Position numbers and translations under genes: made by a program. The notes below the pieces were generated by a model, which did no database searches, was not told the DNA's origin, and saw only the letters and a program-made list of their open reading frames with translations. From Ktedonobacteria bacterium (GTDB taxonomy: Bacteria; Chloroflexota; Ktedonobacteria; Ktedonobacterales; JACDGC01), in NCBI GenBank assembly GCA_027459705.1, contig DAIDHM010000156.1, forward strand, positions 1-47,444: 47,444 bases of DNA, read 5' to 3'. Of the stretch, positions 36,498 to 45,108 are shown one piece after another (within the stretch, counting starts at the first letter, position 1; every line of letters starts with the position of its first letter).

Positions 36498-37847
36498 CTA
36501 GGCCTGTGAGAGGGCAGTCTGCGCGTCGCTCATGAACTGATCAGCCCCGGTATCGGGTGTCTTCTGGCCAAAAGCCACCGCGAAGGCCGCATTAATCAGC
36601 GCTGTTTCCACTGCGCCAGCGCCTGAAGGATCCAGCACCTTCTTGGGAGTCGCCAGGCCATTGGACGCGACGAGATTGATGTATGTCACCTGAGCCTGTT
36701 GCGTTGGGGTCAGGTTCGGTTTCAAGAGCGCCTGCGCTTTGGCCGAACCCGGAATGCCGCGTTCCACGCCGAGCGTCGTAACGGCCGTCGGGTCATTAAT
36801 AGTAAAGCCGATGAACGAGGCCGAGTCAAATTGAAATTTGGATTTTGCCCCTACCGACCAGAGCATCGAGGCCTTCAGGTACATACCAGGTGTGGCGGCC
36901 GCGCTAGCTCCACTATATGTTGGCAGTGGGGTCATAGCAAGGGCATTTTTGGTCGCACCCTGATACGCATCGAACAGATTCGAGAGCGAGTGGGCAAAGA
37001 CGGCTTTGCCATTGATGAGCGAGGAAGCCTGAGGTCCAGCAGTGCCATCAAACGCTTTTTCGACATCCGGTGGAACACAGCCACCTGATTGCCGCATGCC
37101 CTGCCAATAGGTGAACCACTCGACGACGACGCTGCGATCGAAACCGAGCTTGCCATCACTGGTATAGAGTTCCAGACCGTTGTGTTCGCGGACAAAAACC
37201 TCGAAGGCGGTCATGATGTGGCTCATATCCTGGGTGCCATAGTAGGTCCCTAGGGCCGTATGCAATTGTTCGCAGTAGGTAGCGAATTGTTCCCAGGTCA
37301 TCTTGGTCGGGACTGGGCCAACCCCGGCTTTTTGAATCAGGGTGGTGTCGTAAATATCCGTTTGATAGTTACCGCCTGCGGGCACCCCATACAACTCGCC
37401 GTTGACGCGTGTCCCATCCAACAGGTTTTTGTCGAAATCACTCAGATCGATGGGAGTGTTCACAAATGGCTTGAGGTCAGCCAGCAAACCATTGGTAACG
37501 AACTGCTTGATGTAGCGCATATCCATCTGGATGATGTCGGGTTCGTTGCCACCCGCGATCTGGGTATTCAGCTTCGGCCAGTACGAGGTGAAGTCGGTAA
37601 AGGATGAGTTGATGGTGACACCAGAATGTGCGGTGTCGAAGAGACCGATGGTCTTGCGTGTTAACTGATCCCGCAAGGTCGCGCCCCAGAACACGAGATT
37701 CAGTGTTCCGGGCGTAATCGTAGCATTGGCGCTGACGGAGGCGGTGCTTGATGTGCCACAAGCGGCAAGAAAACTGAGGCCGGAGAGGACCGCGGCGCCT
37801 TCGACGCCATGTCGGAGCAGTTGACGACGGGAGAAACGTGTGTCCAT
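36498..37847 (-). CDS. Sugar ABC transporter substrate-binding lipoprotein
   Basis: 449 residues from ATG 37847, chosen for GGAG five bases upstream. The N-terminus has a twin-arginine-like FSRRQLL and a lipobox LAACG, so it is probably exported folded and lipid-anchored. The body is a family-1 solute-binding fold (NLVFWGATL, NEPDIIQMD, GVPAGGNYQTDIYD). First gene of the importer operon; transcription starts just upstream at a promoter with a LacI-type operator. Ligand is probably an oligosaccharide or glycoside, not determined. Confidence 0.92.
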   Translation of the reverse strand: MDTRFSRRQLLRHGVEGAAVLSGLSFLAACGTSSTASVSANATITPGTLNLVFWGATLRDQLTRKTIGLFDTAHSGVTINSSFTDFTSYWPKLNTQIAGGNEPDIIQMDMRYIKQFVTNGLLADLKPFVNTPIDLSDFDKNLLDGTRVNGELYGVPAGGNYQTDIYDTTLIQKAGVGPVPTKMTWEQFATYCEQLHTALGTYYGTQDMSHIMTAFEVFVREHNGLELYTSDGKLGFDRSVVVEWFTYWQGMRQSGGCVPPDVEKAFDGTAGPQASSLINGKAVFAHSLSNLFDAYQGATKNALAMTPLPTYSGASAAATPGMYLKASMLWSVGAKSKFQFDSASFIGFTINDPTAVTTLGVERGIPGSAKAQALLKPNLTPTQQAQVTYINLVASNGLATPKKVLDPSGAGAVETALINAAFAVAFGQKTPDTGADQFMSDAQTALSQA

Positions 37848-37934
37848 GTGGACTCCTTTGTCAAGACGTTCGTTGTCAGGACGACCGGGGAGAAATAACA
37901 CGATGGCCATTGTACGATAGTCGCCACACTATCG

Positions 37935-37948
37935 AGAAAACATTTTCT
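37935..37948. promoter_or_regulatory. LacI-type operator at the importer promoter
   Basis: AGAAAA-CA-TTTTCT, perfect six-base arms, located at the predicted transcription start of the importer operon, eight bases past the -10 box. A related site (AGAAATGGTTTTCT) lies upstream of the lacI-family gene at 40994. Confidence 0.6.
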
Positions 37949-37955
37949 AGGACCC

Positions 37956-37984
37956 AAGATACCATAGATGCATTTTCCTGTCAA
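37956..37984 (-). promoter_or_regulatory. Promoter of the sugar importer operon
   Basis: Minus strand: consensus TTGACA (37979-37984), 17 bases, TATCTT (37956-37961). About 100 bases of leader precede the binding-protein start. Confidence 0.75.
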
Positions 37985-38023
37985 GTCCCCGCGCAAAACT
38001 CATAGACGAACAACAAATTTCTG

Positions 38024-38039
38024 ACTATGTACACATAGT
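38024..38039. promoter_or_regulatory. 16-bp palindrome in the divergent region
   Basis: ACTATGT-AC-ACATAGT with exact seven-base arms, 40 bases upstream of the importer -35 box. Its sequence differs from the LacI-type site, so it may bind another regulator. Confidence 0.45.
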
Positions 38040-38350
38040 TATCTTAATAAATCATACGTAACGACATAAATATGCTTATGATGACATTGGTTTGGTGAGC
38101 AAAACAATAGAAATAGTTCCGGAGGTCTTGTCCCAAACCCTCCGATCAGGTATACTGGAACAGAAAACATTTACTGAATTGCCAATGTGGAGCGATTTGG
38201 ACTACCAGGAGCCGGACACGACCATACGGCGCGAGGGCAACTACCTGTTCGTCGAGGCCAACGCGGGGAGGAGTCGGACCAGATTGGCCGACTTTTGTAC
38301 CCACTCAACCGCGTCATTTCCTCCAATGCCGAGGGAAAGAAAGGTGGACT

Positions 38351-39511
38351 ATGCAGACACAGCGTATTGGGATTATTATGAATGGCGTCACTGGCCGGAT
38401 GGGAATGCATCAGCATCTCATTCGATCAATCCTCGCTATCCGCCAACAGGGTGGCGTCGCCTTGCCGGATGGCGCATATCTCTTACCAGATCCAATCCTC
38501 GTCGGTCGTGACGCGAATAAACTCGAACAACTTGCCCTCACGCACGGTGTGTCGCGCTGGAGTACTGATCTGGACGCGTGCTTGAACGATCCAGCGGATA
38601 CTATTTATTTTGATGCTCAAACCACGCAGCGACGGGTGGCTAGCATCACGGCAGCAATCAACGCGGGCAAACATGTCTATTGTGAAAAACCGAGTGCGCC
38701 AGATGCGGACTCAGCCTATGCCCTGGCCCGCCTGGCACGGCAAGCGGGAGTCAAGAATGGCATTGTTCAGGATAAACTCTTTTTACCTGGTATCATGAAG
38801 CTCCGCCGCGTCATTGAGAGTGGTTTCCTGGGACGGATTCTCGCCATTCGTGGGGAATTTGGCTATTGGGTATTCGAGGGGGACTGGCAACCAGCGCAGC
38901 GCCCGTCGTGGAATTATCGGCGCGAAGAAGGCGGTGGCATTATTCTTGATATGCTCTGCCATTGGGAATATCTGATCACCAATCTGTTCGGGGCGATCCG
39001 CGCCATTTCATGCCTTGGAACTGTCCATATTCCCGAGCGCTTCGACGAAGCTGGTCACCCCTATGCTGCCACAGCGGATGATGCCGCCTATGCGACTTTT
39101 GAGTTGGCGGGAGGCGCCATTGCGCAATTTAACTCATCATGGTGCACGCGGGTATATCGTGACGACTTATTGACCCTCCAGGTCGATGGCACACTTGGAA
39201 GCGCGGTCGCGGGACTGCATGCCTGCCAGGTGCAGAGCCGTGTCATGACTCCACGAGCGATATGGAATCCCGATGTGCCAAACACCATTGATTATCGCGC
39301 CGCCTGGGCGGAAGTACCTGACACGGTGCCCTATGACAACGGCTTTAAAGTGCAATGGGAAATGTTTTTACGCCATGTCGCGCTCGGGACACCTTTTCCG
39401 TACACCCTGGCAGCTGGCGCGCGCGGCGTGCGATTGGCGGAGATCGGGCTCCGTTCCTGGGCAGACCGCCGCTGGTTACCTGTCGAAGACGAGCACCAGG
39501 AGGAGGAATAA
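38351..39511 (+). CDS. Gfo/Idh/MocA-family oxidoreductase
   Basis: 386 residues. The N-terminus GIIMNGVTGRMGMHQHL is a Rossmann variant, followed by VYCEKPSAPD (signature lysine), DKLFLPG and LDMLCHWEYL in the substrate region. It is clearly distinct from the oxidoreductase at 32497. AAAGGTGG precedes the ATG. It is cotranscribed with the DUF993 gene (six bases apart), a pairing that suggests the two act in sequence on the same sugar-derived compound. Confidence 0.9.
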   Translation: MQTQRIGIIMNGVTGRMGMHQHLIRSILAIRQQGGVALPDGAYLLPDPILVGRDANKLEQLALTHGVSRWSTDLDACLNDPADTIYFDAQTTQRRVASITAAINAGKHVYCEKPSAPDADSAYALARLARQAGVKNGIVQDKLFLPGIMKLRRVIESGFLGRILAIRGEFGYWVFEGDWQPAQRPSWNYRREEGGGIILDMLCHWEYLITNLFGAIRAISCLGTVHIPERFDEAGHPYAATADDAAYATFELAGGAIAQFNSSWCTRVYRDDLLTLQVDGTLGSAVAGLHACQVQSRVMTPRAIWNPDVPNTIDYRAAWAEVPDTVPYDNGFKVQWEMFLRHVALGTPFPYTLAAGARGVRLAEIGLRSWADRRWLPVEDEHQEEE

Positions 39512-39517
39512 TCTGCT

Positions 39518-40720
39518 ATGTCCTCTCGTACACTTACCTTACCAGATCAGCACGGTCACTTGATTTCCTATACGCTCGGTGTCCCCAGCACCTTTCCCTC
39601 AAAGGCGCCTCCACCCCATTCCCGGGTTGTCTACACGGCTGCCCACATCGTCGCCAATCCTCTCGCAGCAGATGATGCCGCCCCACTGGATCGCATTGAT
39701 TGGGAAGCAACGTTGGCACACCGCGATCGCCTCTGGGATCTGGGCTTTGGTGTCGCCGAAGCGATGGATACCGCGCAACGCGGCATGGGCCTAGATTGGG
39801 AGATGGCGCGTGAGTTGATACGGCTCTCGGCCGCGCGCGCGCGCGAACGTGGCGCCTTGATAGCAAGTGGAGCAGGGACCGATCATCTGGCCGCTACGGA
39901 ATCCGCAACGCTGGATGCCATTGTGCAAGCATATTGCGAACAATGCGCTTTCGTTGAAAGCACCGGGAGCGGGATCATTCTCATGGCCAGTCGTGCCCTC
40001 GCGCGCCGGGCGCGCGGACCGGCGGACTATCTGGCAGTCTATCGTCGCGTCCTGGCGAACGTGCAATCGCCCGTGATCATTCATTGGCTTGGCCCGATGT
40101 TTGATCCGGCGCTCGTTGGCTATTGGGGAGCAGATTCCTGGCCCATGGCTTTGGAATCCTGTCTGGCCGTGTTGTATGCGGAATCAGACAAGATCTCCGG
40201 CATCAAATTGTCGATGCTGCATGCCGACTATGAGATAGAGATGCGGCGACGCTTGCCCGCTGGCATGCGCATGTTTACCGGGGATGATTTCAATTTTCCA
40301 TCACTGATCCGTGGGGATGTATCAGGTGATCAGATCCCTACACAGACGACCGATCAACACAGCTACAGCGATGCGCTCCTCGGTGTTCTGGATGGCATAG
40401 CACCGATCGCCGCCGCTGCCATGGCCGCATTGGATGTGGGGGATGCCAATCGCTTCATGGAACTCCTCAGCCCGACTCTGCCATTGGGCCGACACCTCTT
40501 CGGGGCGCCGACCCAGTATTATAAGACGGGTCTCACACTGCTGGCTTTTCTGAACGGCTACCAATCTCATTTTCGCATGGTGGGCGGCCAGGAATCCGCA
40601 CGTTCCATCCTGCATCTTGCCCAGGTGCTCCGCCTGGCAGACGGTGCTGGATTGCTGGTCGATCCTGATATGGCGGCATCGCGTATGCGCCATATCCTCG
40701 CATTAGCCGGAATCAACTGA
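39518..40720 (+). CDS. DUF993-family, dihydrodipicolinate-synthase-like TIM barrel protein
   Basis: 400 residues. Features are YTAAHIVANPLA near the N-terminus, a central GADSWPMALESC, and SGIKLSMLHADYE, whose lysine sits where DapA-type aldolases form a Schiff base. An aldolase or lyase reaction on a keto-acid or keto-sugar is plausible but unproven. GGAGGAGG overlaps the end of the previous gene as ribosome site. The gene neighbourhood (two sugar oxidoreductases, an isomerase, a CUT1 importer and LacI) indicates carbohydrate catabolism. Confidence 0.82.
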   Translation: MSSRTLTLPDQHGHLISYTLGVPSTFPSKAPPPHSRVVYTAAHIVANPLAADDAAPLDRIDWEATLAHRDRLWDLGFGVAEAMDTAQRGMGLDWEMARELIRLSAARARERGALIASGAGTDHLAATESATLDAIVQAYCEQCAFVESTGSGIILMASRALARRARGPADYLAVYRRVLANVQSPVIIHWLGPMFDPALVGYWGADSWPMALESCLAVLYAESDKISGIKLSMLHADYEIEMRRRLPAGMRMFTGDDFNFPSLIRGDVSGDQIPTQTTDQHSYSDALLGVLDGIAPIAAAAMAALDVGDANRFMELLSPTLPLGRHLFGAPTQYYKTGLTLLAFLNGYQSHFRMVGGQESARSILHLAQVLRLADGAGLLVDPDMAASRMRHILALAGIN

Positions 40721-40993
40721 ACGGATGCTCTCCGCCCAGGGGATTACCGGTTCGTGCGTCGATCTGATGATCCCCTTGTCACCTAACTTAGGCTTTCCTG
40801 GAGGTGCCTCGCAGCAGCGCGTTTGATTTTGTGTCTGCATGGTCCGGCGACAGGCAAATGACTGCTCTCTCCGGTACCAATACGCTGACTCATGCAGCAT
40901 GCATCCAGAGAATCGTGCTTCCATCACCCTATGAGTCGCGTCTGGGTCGACCTCCTAAGAAAAATGGTCCATGAACAGAGAGTGTGCAAATCT

Positions 40994-41007
40994 AGAAATG
41001 GTTTTCT
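40994..41007. promoter_or_regulatory. LacI-type operator upstream of the regulator gene
   Basis: AGAAATGGTTTTCT matches the importer operator (AGAAAATGTTTTCT on the same reading) at 12 of 14 positions. It lies eight bases upstream of the -35 box of the regulator's promoter, suggesting autoregulation. Confidence 0.5.
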
Positions 41008-41015
41008 TACGAACC

Positions 41016-41045
41016 TTGACGATTGTTACTCTCTCAGCATACAAT
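41016..41045 (+). promoter_or_regulatory. Promoter of the lacI-family gene
   Basis: TTGACG (41016-41021), 18 bases, TACAAT (41040-41045), followed by a ~120-base leader. Confidence 0.6.
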
Positions 41046-41169
41046 TGAACGAAGCGAAGAACTACCAAGCAACGCAAGAAACCTACGTGGATGCTGATGG
41101 TAAGGAGAGCGCGGAAGCCAAACGACAGTAATTTTTTTTCTGTCATGTCCCAAACCGCGAGTGCATGTG

Positions 41170-42234
41170 ATGATCAACGACAGTTCCGTAACTAAAGATC
41201 ATATGCCATCGATTGTCCAGGTTGCGCGACTCGCGGGGGTATCCGTCGCGACGGCCAGTCGTGTCCTGAGCAATGCGGACTATCCTGTCAGCGCGCCTAT
41301 GCGCTTGAAAGTTCTGGATGCTGCCGCAACGTTGCATTATGTGCCAAATCCACTCGCGCGGTCGTTGAAGGGGCAACCCAGCCATATCATGGCGGTGCTG
41401 GTCGCCAATAGCGCGGATCCTTACTTCGCGGAAGTAACCAGTGGCATTATCGAAGAAGCCGATAAACATGGTTACCTAGTCATGACTTGCAATACTGAGC
41501 GTCTGGTTGAGAAGGAGTTACATTACTTACGACTGGTGCGTGACTATCGCGCCGATTGTATTCTTTACGCGGGCAGTGGCAGTAATGATCCGAGTGAGCT
41601 CGAGCTTGAGAGGCCTCTCGTTCAACAGTTACGGCGGCGTGGGGCGGCCATTGTGACCCTCACCCAGCATCTCCTGCCCGTGCCATCGCTGCAACCGGAT
41701 AATTTCAACGGTGCTCGCCTCATGACGCATCATCTGATTGGCTTGGGACACCGCCGTATTGCCTTTGTTGGTGGTCCTCAAGAATTGCTGGTCTCCACGG
41801 TCCGTGCCCAGGGTTACCTGACCGGACTGGCAGAAGCTGGCATCGAGATTGATCCAGCCTGGTTCACTCGTGGAAACTTCACGATGGATGGCGGTGCTTT
41901 GGCGATTCAGACATTATTACAACTTCCAGTGAGTCGTCGACCAACGGCGATCTTTGCGATCAATGACGAGATGGCTTTTGGCATCTTGCGCACCTTGCGC
42001 GACGCACAGATCCCAGTGCCTGGCGCCATTTCGGTCTGTGGTTTCGACAATCTGCCCATGGCGGAGCTTGTCTCGCCCTCTTTAACCTCAGTACAAATTC
42101 CTCTCCGCGAACTCGGACGACGGGGGGCGCGCCTGGCGCTTGCCAATCTCAATGGTGATACCTCAGTTGAACCACAACTCATCCCGTTGGAAGTGATCGC
42201 CCGCGCCTCCACCGCACCGCCATTGGTGCCATAA
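41170..42234 (+). CDS. LacI-family transcriptional regulator
   Basis: The HTH is VQVARLAGVSVATASRVLSN, followed by the hinge region VPNPLARSLKG and a periplasmic-binding-like effector domain (IMAVLVANSADPYF to the end). Start is uncertain: ATG 41170 (used here), GTG 41161 or ATG 41203, the last beginning directly at the usual MPSIVQVA. None has a strong ribosome site. It is very probably the local repressor of the importer and catabolic genes, since a LacI-type operator lies at the importer promoter and a similar one upstream of this gene. Confidence 0.92.
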   Translation: MINDSSVTKDHMPSIVQVARLAGVSVATASRVLSNADYPVSAPMRLKVLDAAATLHYVPNPLARSLKGQPSHIMAVLVANSADPYFAEVTSGIIEEADKHGYLVMTCNTERLVEKELHYLRLVRDYRADCILYAGSGSNDPSELELERPLVQQLRRRGAAIVTLTQHLLPVPSLQPDNFNGARLMTHHLIGLGHRRIAFVGGPQELLVSTVRAQGYLTGLAEAGIEIDPAWFTRGNFTMDGGALAIQTLLQLPVSRRPTAIFAINDEMAFGILRTLRDAQIPVPGAISVCGFDNLPMAELVSPSLTSVQIPLRELGRRGARLALANLNGDTSVEPQLIPLEVIARASTAPPLVP

Positions 42235-42396
42235 CCGGTGTTGGTAACCATGCGTTTTGACCAAGTATATTTGCCATATTAACTCTCTCTTCTGCGGTAC
42301 CAGTTGGGAGAACATCTTGTTTCACCTTCTTTGCCTTTGGTATTCAGTCTCGTCATATCTGATAGTAGTACTACTTACTCAGACGAATGCTCAGCA

Positions 42397-43229
42397 GGTA
42401 CTGTTGAACCAACAGCCACGGGGAACCGGATGGTCCGGTGCCGGTCGCAAGCCAAGACCGTGCAGCACATCTTCATCAACCACGATACGAACCTGCTGGA
42501 TGTGACGATCGCGCCCCTGAAGCAGCCCGCTCCCACGACCGCTGCCAGCGACACGCGCACGACAGCGACCGAAGCCGTCGCGGCCAACCACGCGCCGCGT
42601 CCCCCGCCCAGCGCGTGGGCATGCCCGAGACGCTGCACACGACGACGGAGCACCCGTTCCTCACGGCGGATCGCGGCTTCGTGGCGGCGCAGACGCTGCG
42701 GGTCGGCGAGCAGGTGGTTCGCGGCGATGGCGGCGCGGGCGTGGTCACCGCGGTCGGGGTGACCCCCGGCGCGGCGGTGCGGTATAATCTCACCGTGCAG
42801 GATCTGCACACCTACCTGGTCGGTGACGACCAGTGGGTCGTGCATAATAGTGAATGCATAAATAGTAATCAACCGTATAAACGATCAAATTTCAAGCGAA
42901 CTCCGTCGGAAAATTCTCGCAATATTATCAAGGCGAAATATACTGAGTGTGTCTATTGTGGTGGCTCAGCCGAAACGGCTGATCATGTGCCTTCGTTATA
43001 CGAGCGCCAACTATCAGGTGAATATAATGCTCTTGATGGTGCAGCGATAAATCAAGATGCAGATAACCCAGAGCGTATGGTAGGTTCTTGTAATAGCTGT
43101 AACCTGAGTAAACAAGAAAGGTCTATAGGAACTGGTCCTGGTCAGTGGGATCCGCGTTCCTCCCCTAATAATCGGATGAGAGGTGGACCAAGTGTTTTAC
43201 CGTGGAATTCCGCATGGGGAAATCAATGA
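42397..43229 (+). pseudogene. Truncated, frameshifted HINT domain fused to an HNH nuclease toxin
   Basis: From 42397 one frame reads a HINT segment (TVQHIFINHDTNLLDVTIAPLKQ). Between ~42590 and 42620 the homology moves to another frame and continues as PETLHTTTEHPFLTADRGF to VVHN|S. A C-rich run (CCCCCGCCC) at 42601 is the likely frameshift site. The upstream Cys block of HINT and any Rhs core are missing. After VVHN comes an AT-rich toxin of ~125 residues with CVYCGG, ADHVP and CNSCNLSKQ, an HNH (His-Me finger) nuclease arrangement. The toxin part is intact. The gene after it, at 43251, is in the immunity position. Without repair it is probably silent. Confidence 0.75.
42623..42847 (+). repeat. 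HINT C-half repeat, copy 1
   Basis: GC-rich 225-bp segment, PETLHTTTEHP to VVHN. It aligns without gaps with 45135-45359 (offset 2512) and 44111-44320 (offset 1473). The last ~75 bases differ from the other copies at about one position. Confidence 0.9.
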
Positions 43230-43250
43230 GGAAATACAGGAGAATGAGGA

Positions 43251-44036
43251 ATGAATAGTCCATTCAACGACTTCAATGCGCATGGCTATCACTTGGAATC
43301 CATGCAGAACCATGGGCCAATAATTCCTCCGCTTTGCCATATCCCCTCAGGACCGTTTCTTATGGGGAGCAATCCTGAAAAGGATATATGGTGCTCTCAG
43401 GTATACGAGTTGCCACAACACACCATCTTGGTTTCTGGATATGCCATTGGGACATACCCAGTATCAGTGTTTGAATACAACCAGGCCGTCATAAATGATA
43501 TCGTACCTCCACCGGCATCAAGTATGGGAATAACCTGGGAAGAACAGCTACACAATCCTAATAACCCCGTCGTGTGCGTGACTTGGAAAGAAACGCTAAT
43601 ATATTGCAATTGGTTGAATCACTTTTCGGATTACCTTTGGAGGTTACCTACAGAAGCTGAATGGGAAAAAGCCTCTCGAGGGCTTGCTGGTGCAATATAT
43701 CCATGGGGTGACGTCTGGGATAAAAATAGAAGTAATTCAACGGAAGGCGGAATTGGTCATGTTGTGAGTATATTTGATTTTACGAATGGCATGAGCATCT
43801 ATGGGGTCAGCCAGATGTCTGGTAATATATGGGAGTGGTGTAGTTCTCTTGCTAGACCATACCCTTATGTATTTGACAACCGCGAAGATCTGACGCTATC
43901 AGGAAATCGTATCCTACGAGGTGGATCTTGGGCAGAGGACTTTAAATGTGTTCGATCTGCTTTTCGGTATGATGACGTGCCTGAACGTCCATACAGTCAT
44001 GCCGGATTCCGAGTGGTTGCAAATCTATCTCCATAG
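43251..44036 (+). CDS. Formylglycine-generating-enzyme (SUMF1/FGE-fold) protein in immunity position
   Basis: 261 residues with the FGE-sulfatase fold marks: IPSGPFLMGSNPE, ALPTEAEWE-type LPTEAEWEKASRG, YPWGD, MSGNIWEWC, ILRGGSWAED and AGFRVV. Only one Cys lies in the final block (FKCVRSAFR), whereas true FGE has a catalytic Cys pair, so sulfatase activation is unlikely. It starts 21 bases after the HNH toxin stop with GGAGAATGAGG as ribosome site, and is followed by the next HINT cassette. Base composition is AT-rich like the toxin. Position suggests it protects against the HNH toxin or modifies a partner; both are inference. A cargo gene unrelated to the toxin is the alternative. Confidence 0.85.
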   Translation: MNSPFNDFNAHGYHLESMQNHGPIIPPLCHIPSGPFLMGSNPEKDIWCSQVYELPQHTILVSGYAIGTYPVSVFEYNQAVINDIVPPPASSMGITWEEQLHNPNNPVVCVTWKETLIYCNWLNHFSDYLWRLPTEAEWEKASRGLAGAIYPWGDVWDKNRSNSTEGGIGHVVSIFDFTNGMSIYGVSQMSGNIWEWCSSLARPYPYVFDNREDLTLSGNRILRGGSWAEDFKCVRSAFRYDDVPERPYSHAGFRVVANLSP

Positions 44037-44060
44037 TATTCCGTACATATTAATTTCAGT

Positions 44061-44675
44061 GATCCTCTGAAACAATCCGTCTCCACGTCGCATAGCACCG
44101 ATGCTCGCACCACGACGACGGAGCACCCGTTCCTCACGGCGGAGCGCAGCTTCGTGGCGGCGCAGACACTGCGAGTCGGCGAGCAGGTGGTGCGGGGCGA
44201 CGGTAGCCTGGGCGTGGTCACGGCGGTCGGGGTGGTGCCCGGCGCGGCGGTGCGGTATAATCTCACCGTGCAGGATCTGCACACCTATCTGGTCGGTGAC
44301 GACCAGTGGGTCGTGCATAACTGCGGCGGAAATATTCCGTGGTCATCAAAATCGGTTAAAAATGCTTCAAATGCTCTTGATTCTGGAGCCAACGAGGTTA
44401 CAGTGGTAAATAAATCAGAGGCCGGAGAACTTTATTTGGGCAAATTTCATGGTGAAGGGTACAGAAACACTTCTGGGTGGAATGCTATGGAAACTAAAGA
44501 CTACTATTTCACCAAAGAAGGTACATATCACTGGGATGAAACGATCGATCCTGAAGGTGGACTGCTTGAACACGGGGGAGATAATCCACATGGGAACCTA
44601 CCTCACTTACAGATACACACTTTTACAGATGGTCCGTGGGGAGGGAGAATTATTCGAATCTTCTTTGGGACCTAA
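44061..44675 (+). CDS. Orphan toxin cassette: HINT C-half fused to an unrecognised toxin domain
   Basis: The frame opens after the FGE-type gene stop (44034-44036) and reads DPLKQSVSTSHSTDARTTTTEHP, a shortened version of the sequence before the HINT C-half in copy 1, then the C-half to VVHN|C. No ATG and no ribosome site precede it; an internal GTG at 44154 is the only candidate start. The ~115-residue C-terminal domain has GELYLGKFHGEGYRN, LLEHGGDNPHGNLPHLQIH and RIIRIFF; the several His residues could bind metal or be catalytic, but I do not recognise the family. A small gene in the immunity position follows. Confidence 0.75.
   Translation, partial: DPLKQSVSTSHSTDARTTTTEHPFLTAERSFVAAQTLRVGEQVVRGDGSLGVVTAVGVVPGAAVRYNLTVQDLHTYLVGDDQWVVHNCGGNIPWSSKSVKNASNALDSGANEVTVVNKSEAGELYLGKFHGEGYRNTSGWNAMETKDYYFTKEGTYHWDETIDPEGGLLEHGGDNPHGNLPHLQIHTFTDGPWGGRIIRIFFGT
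44111..44320 (+). repeat. HINT C-half repeat, copy 2
   Basis: 210 bp matching copies 1 and 3; about ten differences from copy 3, none in the last ~75 bases. Ends exactly where the toxin-specific sequence begins (VVHN|C). Confidence 0.9.
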
Positions 44676-44711
44676 TTTTTGTGGAAAGTGAGAATTGGTA
44701 GGGTTATCGTG

Positions 44712-45080
44712 ATGCAGGAGTTAAGCATTAGACAAAGAAACAATCTTCAAATTGGAAATGCCTTAGCGGCTGAGCTAGCTGCATCAGCAGAAAATTTACG
44801 TTCGTTCATTGTGGTTAGTTCTTATTTCACTGATGGAGTGACAAGACACCGTCCGAGTAAATATCTCAATGCTGCTAATCTCGATAGACTGCGATTCAGC
44901 ATAAGAACGTACGAAATAGACCAGGCATTTATTGAATCCTGGGATGCTGATCGGCATTTGATAAATGATTCAACGATCGATGGCATTTCCAGTTTCCCTG
45001 AATTAGAAAACTTATTACGAATTCATATTCAAGATCTATCCATTCTCGATATAGCAGGGAGAAACGATAATCCAGTTTAG
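44712..45080 (+). CDS. Probable immunity protein for the 44061-44675 toxin
   Basis: 122 residues, acidic, soluble, no signal peptide. It begins 36 bases after the toxin stop; the ATG at 44712 is used, though GTG 44709 and TTG 44679 are in frame and no strong ribosome site decides. The content is unremarkable (IGNALAAELAASAENLRS, DADRHLINDSTIDG). No family recognised; the role rests on position, size and matching AT-rich composition. The next HINT segment begins ~30 bases after its stop. Confidence 0.6.
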   Translation: MQELSIRQRNNLQIGNALAAELAASAENLRSFIVVSSYFTDGVTRHRPSKYLNAANLDRLRFSIRTYEIDQAFIESWDADRHLINDSTIDGISSFPELENLLRIHIQDLSILDIAGRNDNPV

Positions 45081-45108
45081 TAATGCCTTCGGAAAATTCA
45101 CCAATTGA

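Larger units (their letters stand above)
37848..38350. other. Divergent regulatory region of the sugar cluster
   Basis: About 500 bases between the importer operon (minus) and the second oxidoreductase (plus). It holds the importer promoter, a LacI-type operator and another palindrome. A plus-strand frame at 38092-38511 overlaps the true gene and is not supported. No clear plus-strand promoter was found. Confidence 0.5.
40721..41169. other. Intergenic region upstream of the lacI-family gene
   Basis: About 450 bases. A weak hairpin AGGGGAT (40738-40744) / ATCCCCT (40770-40776) may end the DUF993 operon. The rest holds the lacI promoter and operator. A plus-strand frame at 40892-41131 has no ribosome site and no recognisable content. 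Confidence 0.4.

Noticed and set aside
38092-38511. 139-codon frame upstream of the second oxidoreductase
   Set aside because: It overlaps the well-supported start and first 160 bases of the oxidoreductase, has no ribosome site and no recognisable domain.
40892-41131. 79-codon frame upstream of lacI
   Set aside because: No ribosome site and it spans the lacI promoter and operator.
42364-42375. Palindrome AGTAGTACTACT at the edge of the toxin array
   Set aside because: Only 12 bp, composed of a simple repeat, with no second copy at other cassette borders; not supported as an attachment site.
42780-42789. TATAAT inside each HINT repeat as a promoter for the tips
   Set aside because: The hexamer is a by-product of conserved codons (VRYNL), and there is no -35 match at the proper distance in any copy.
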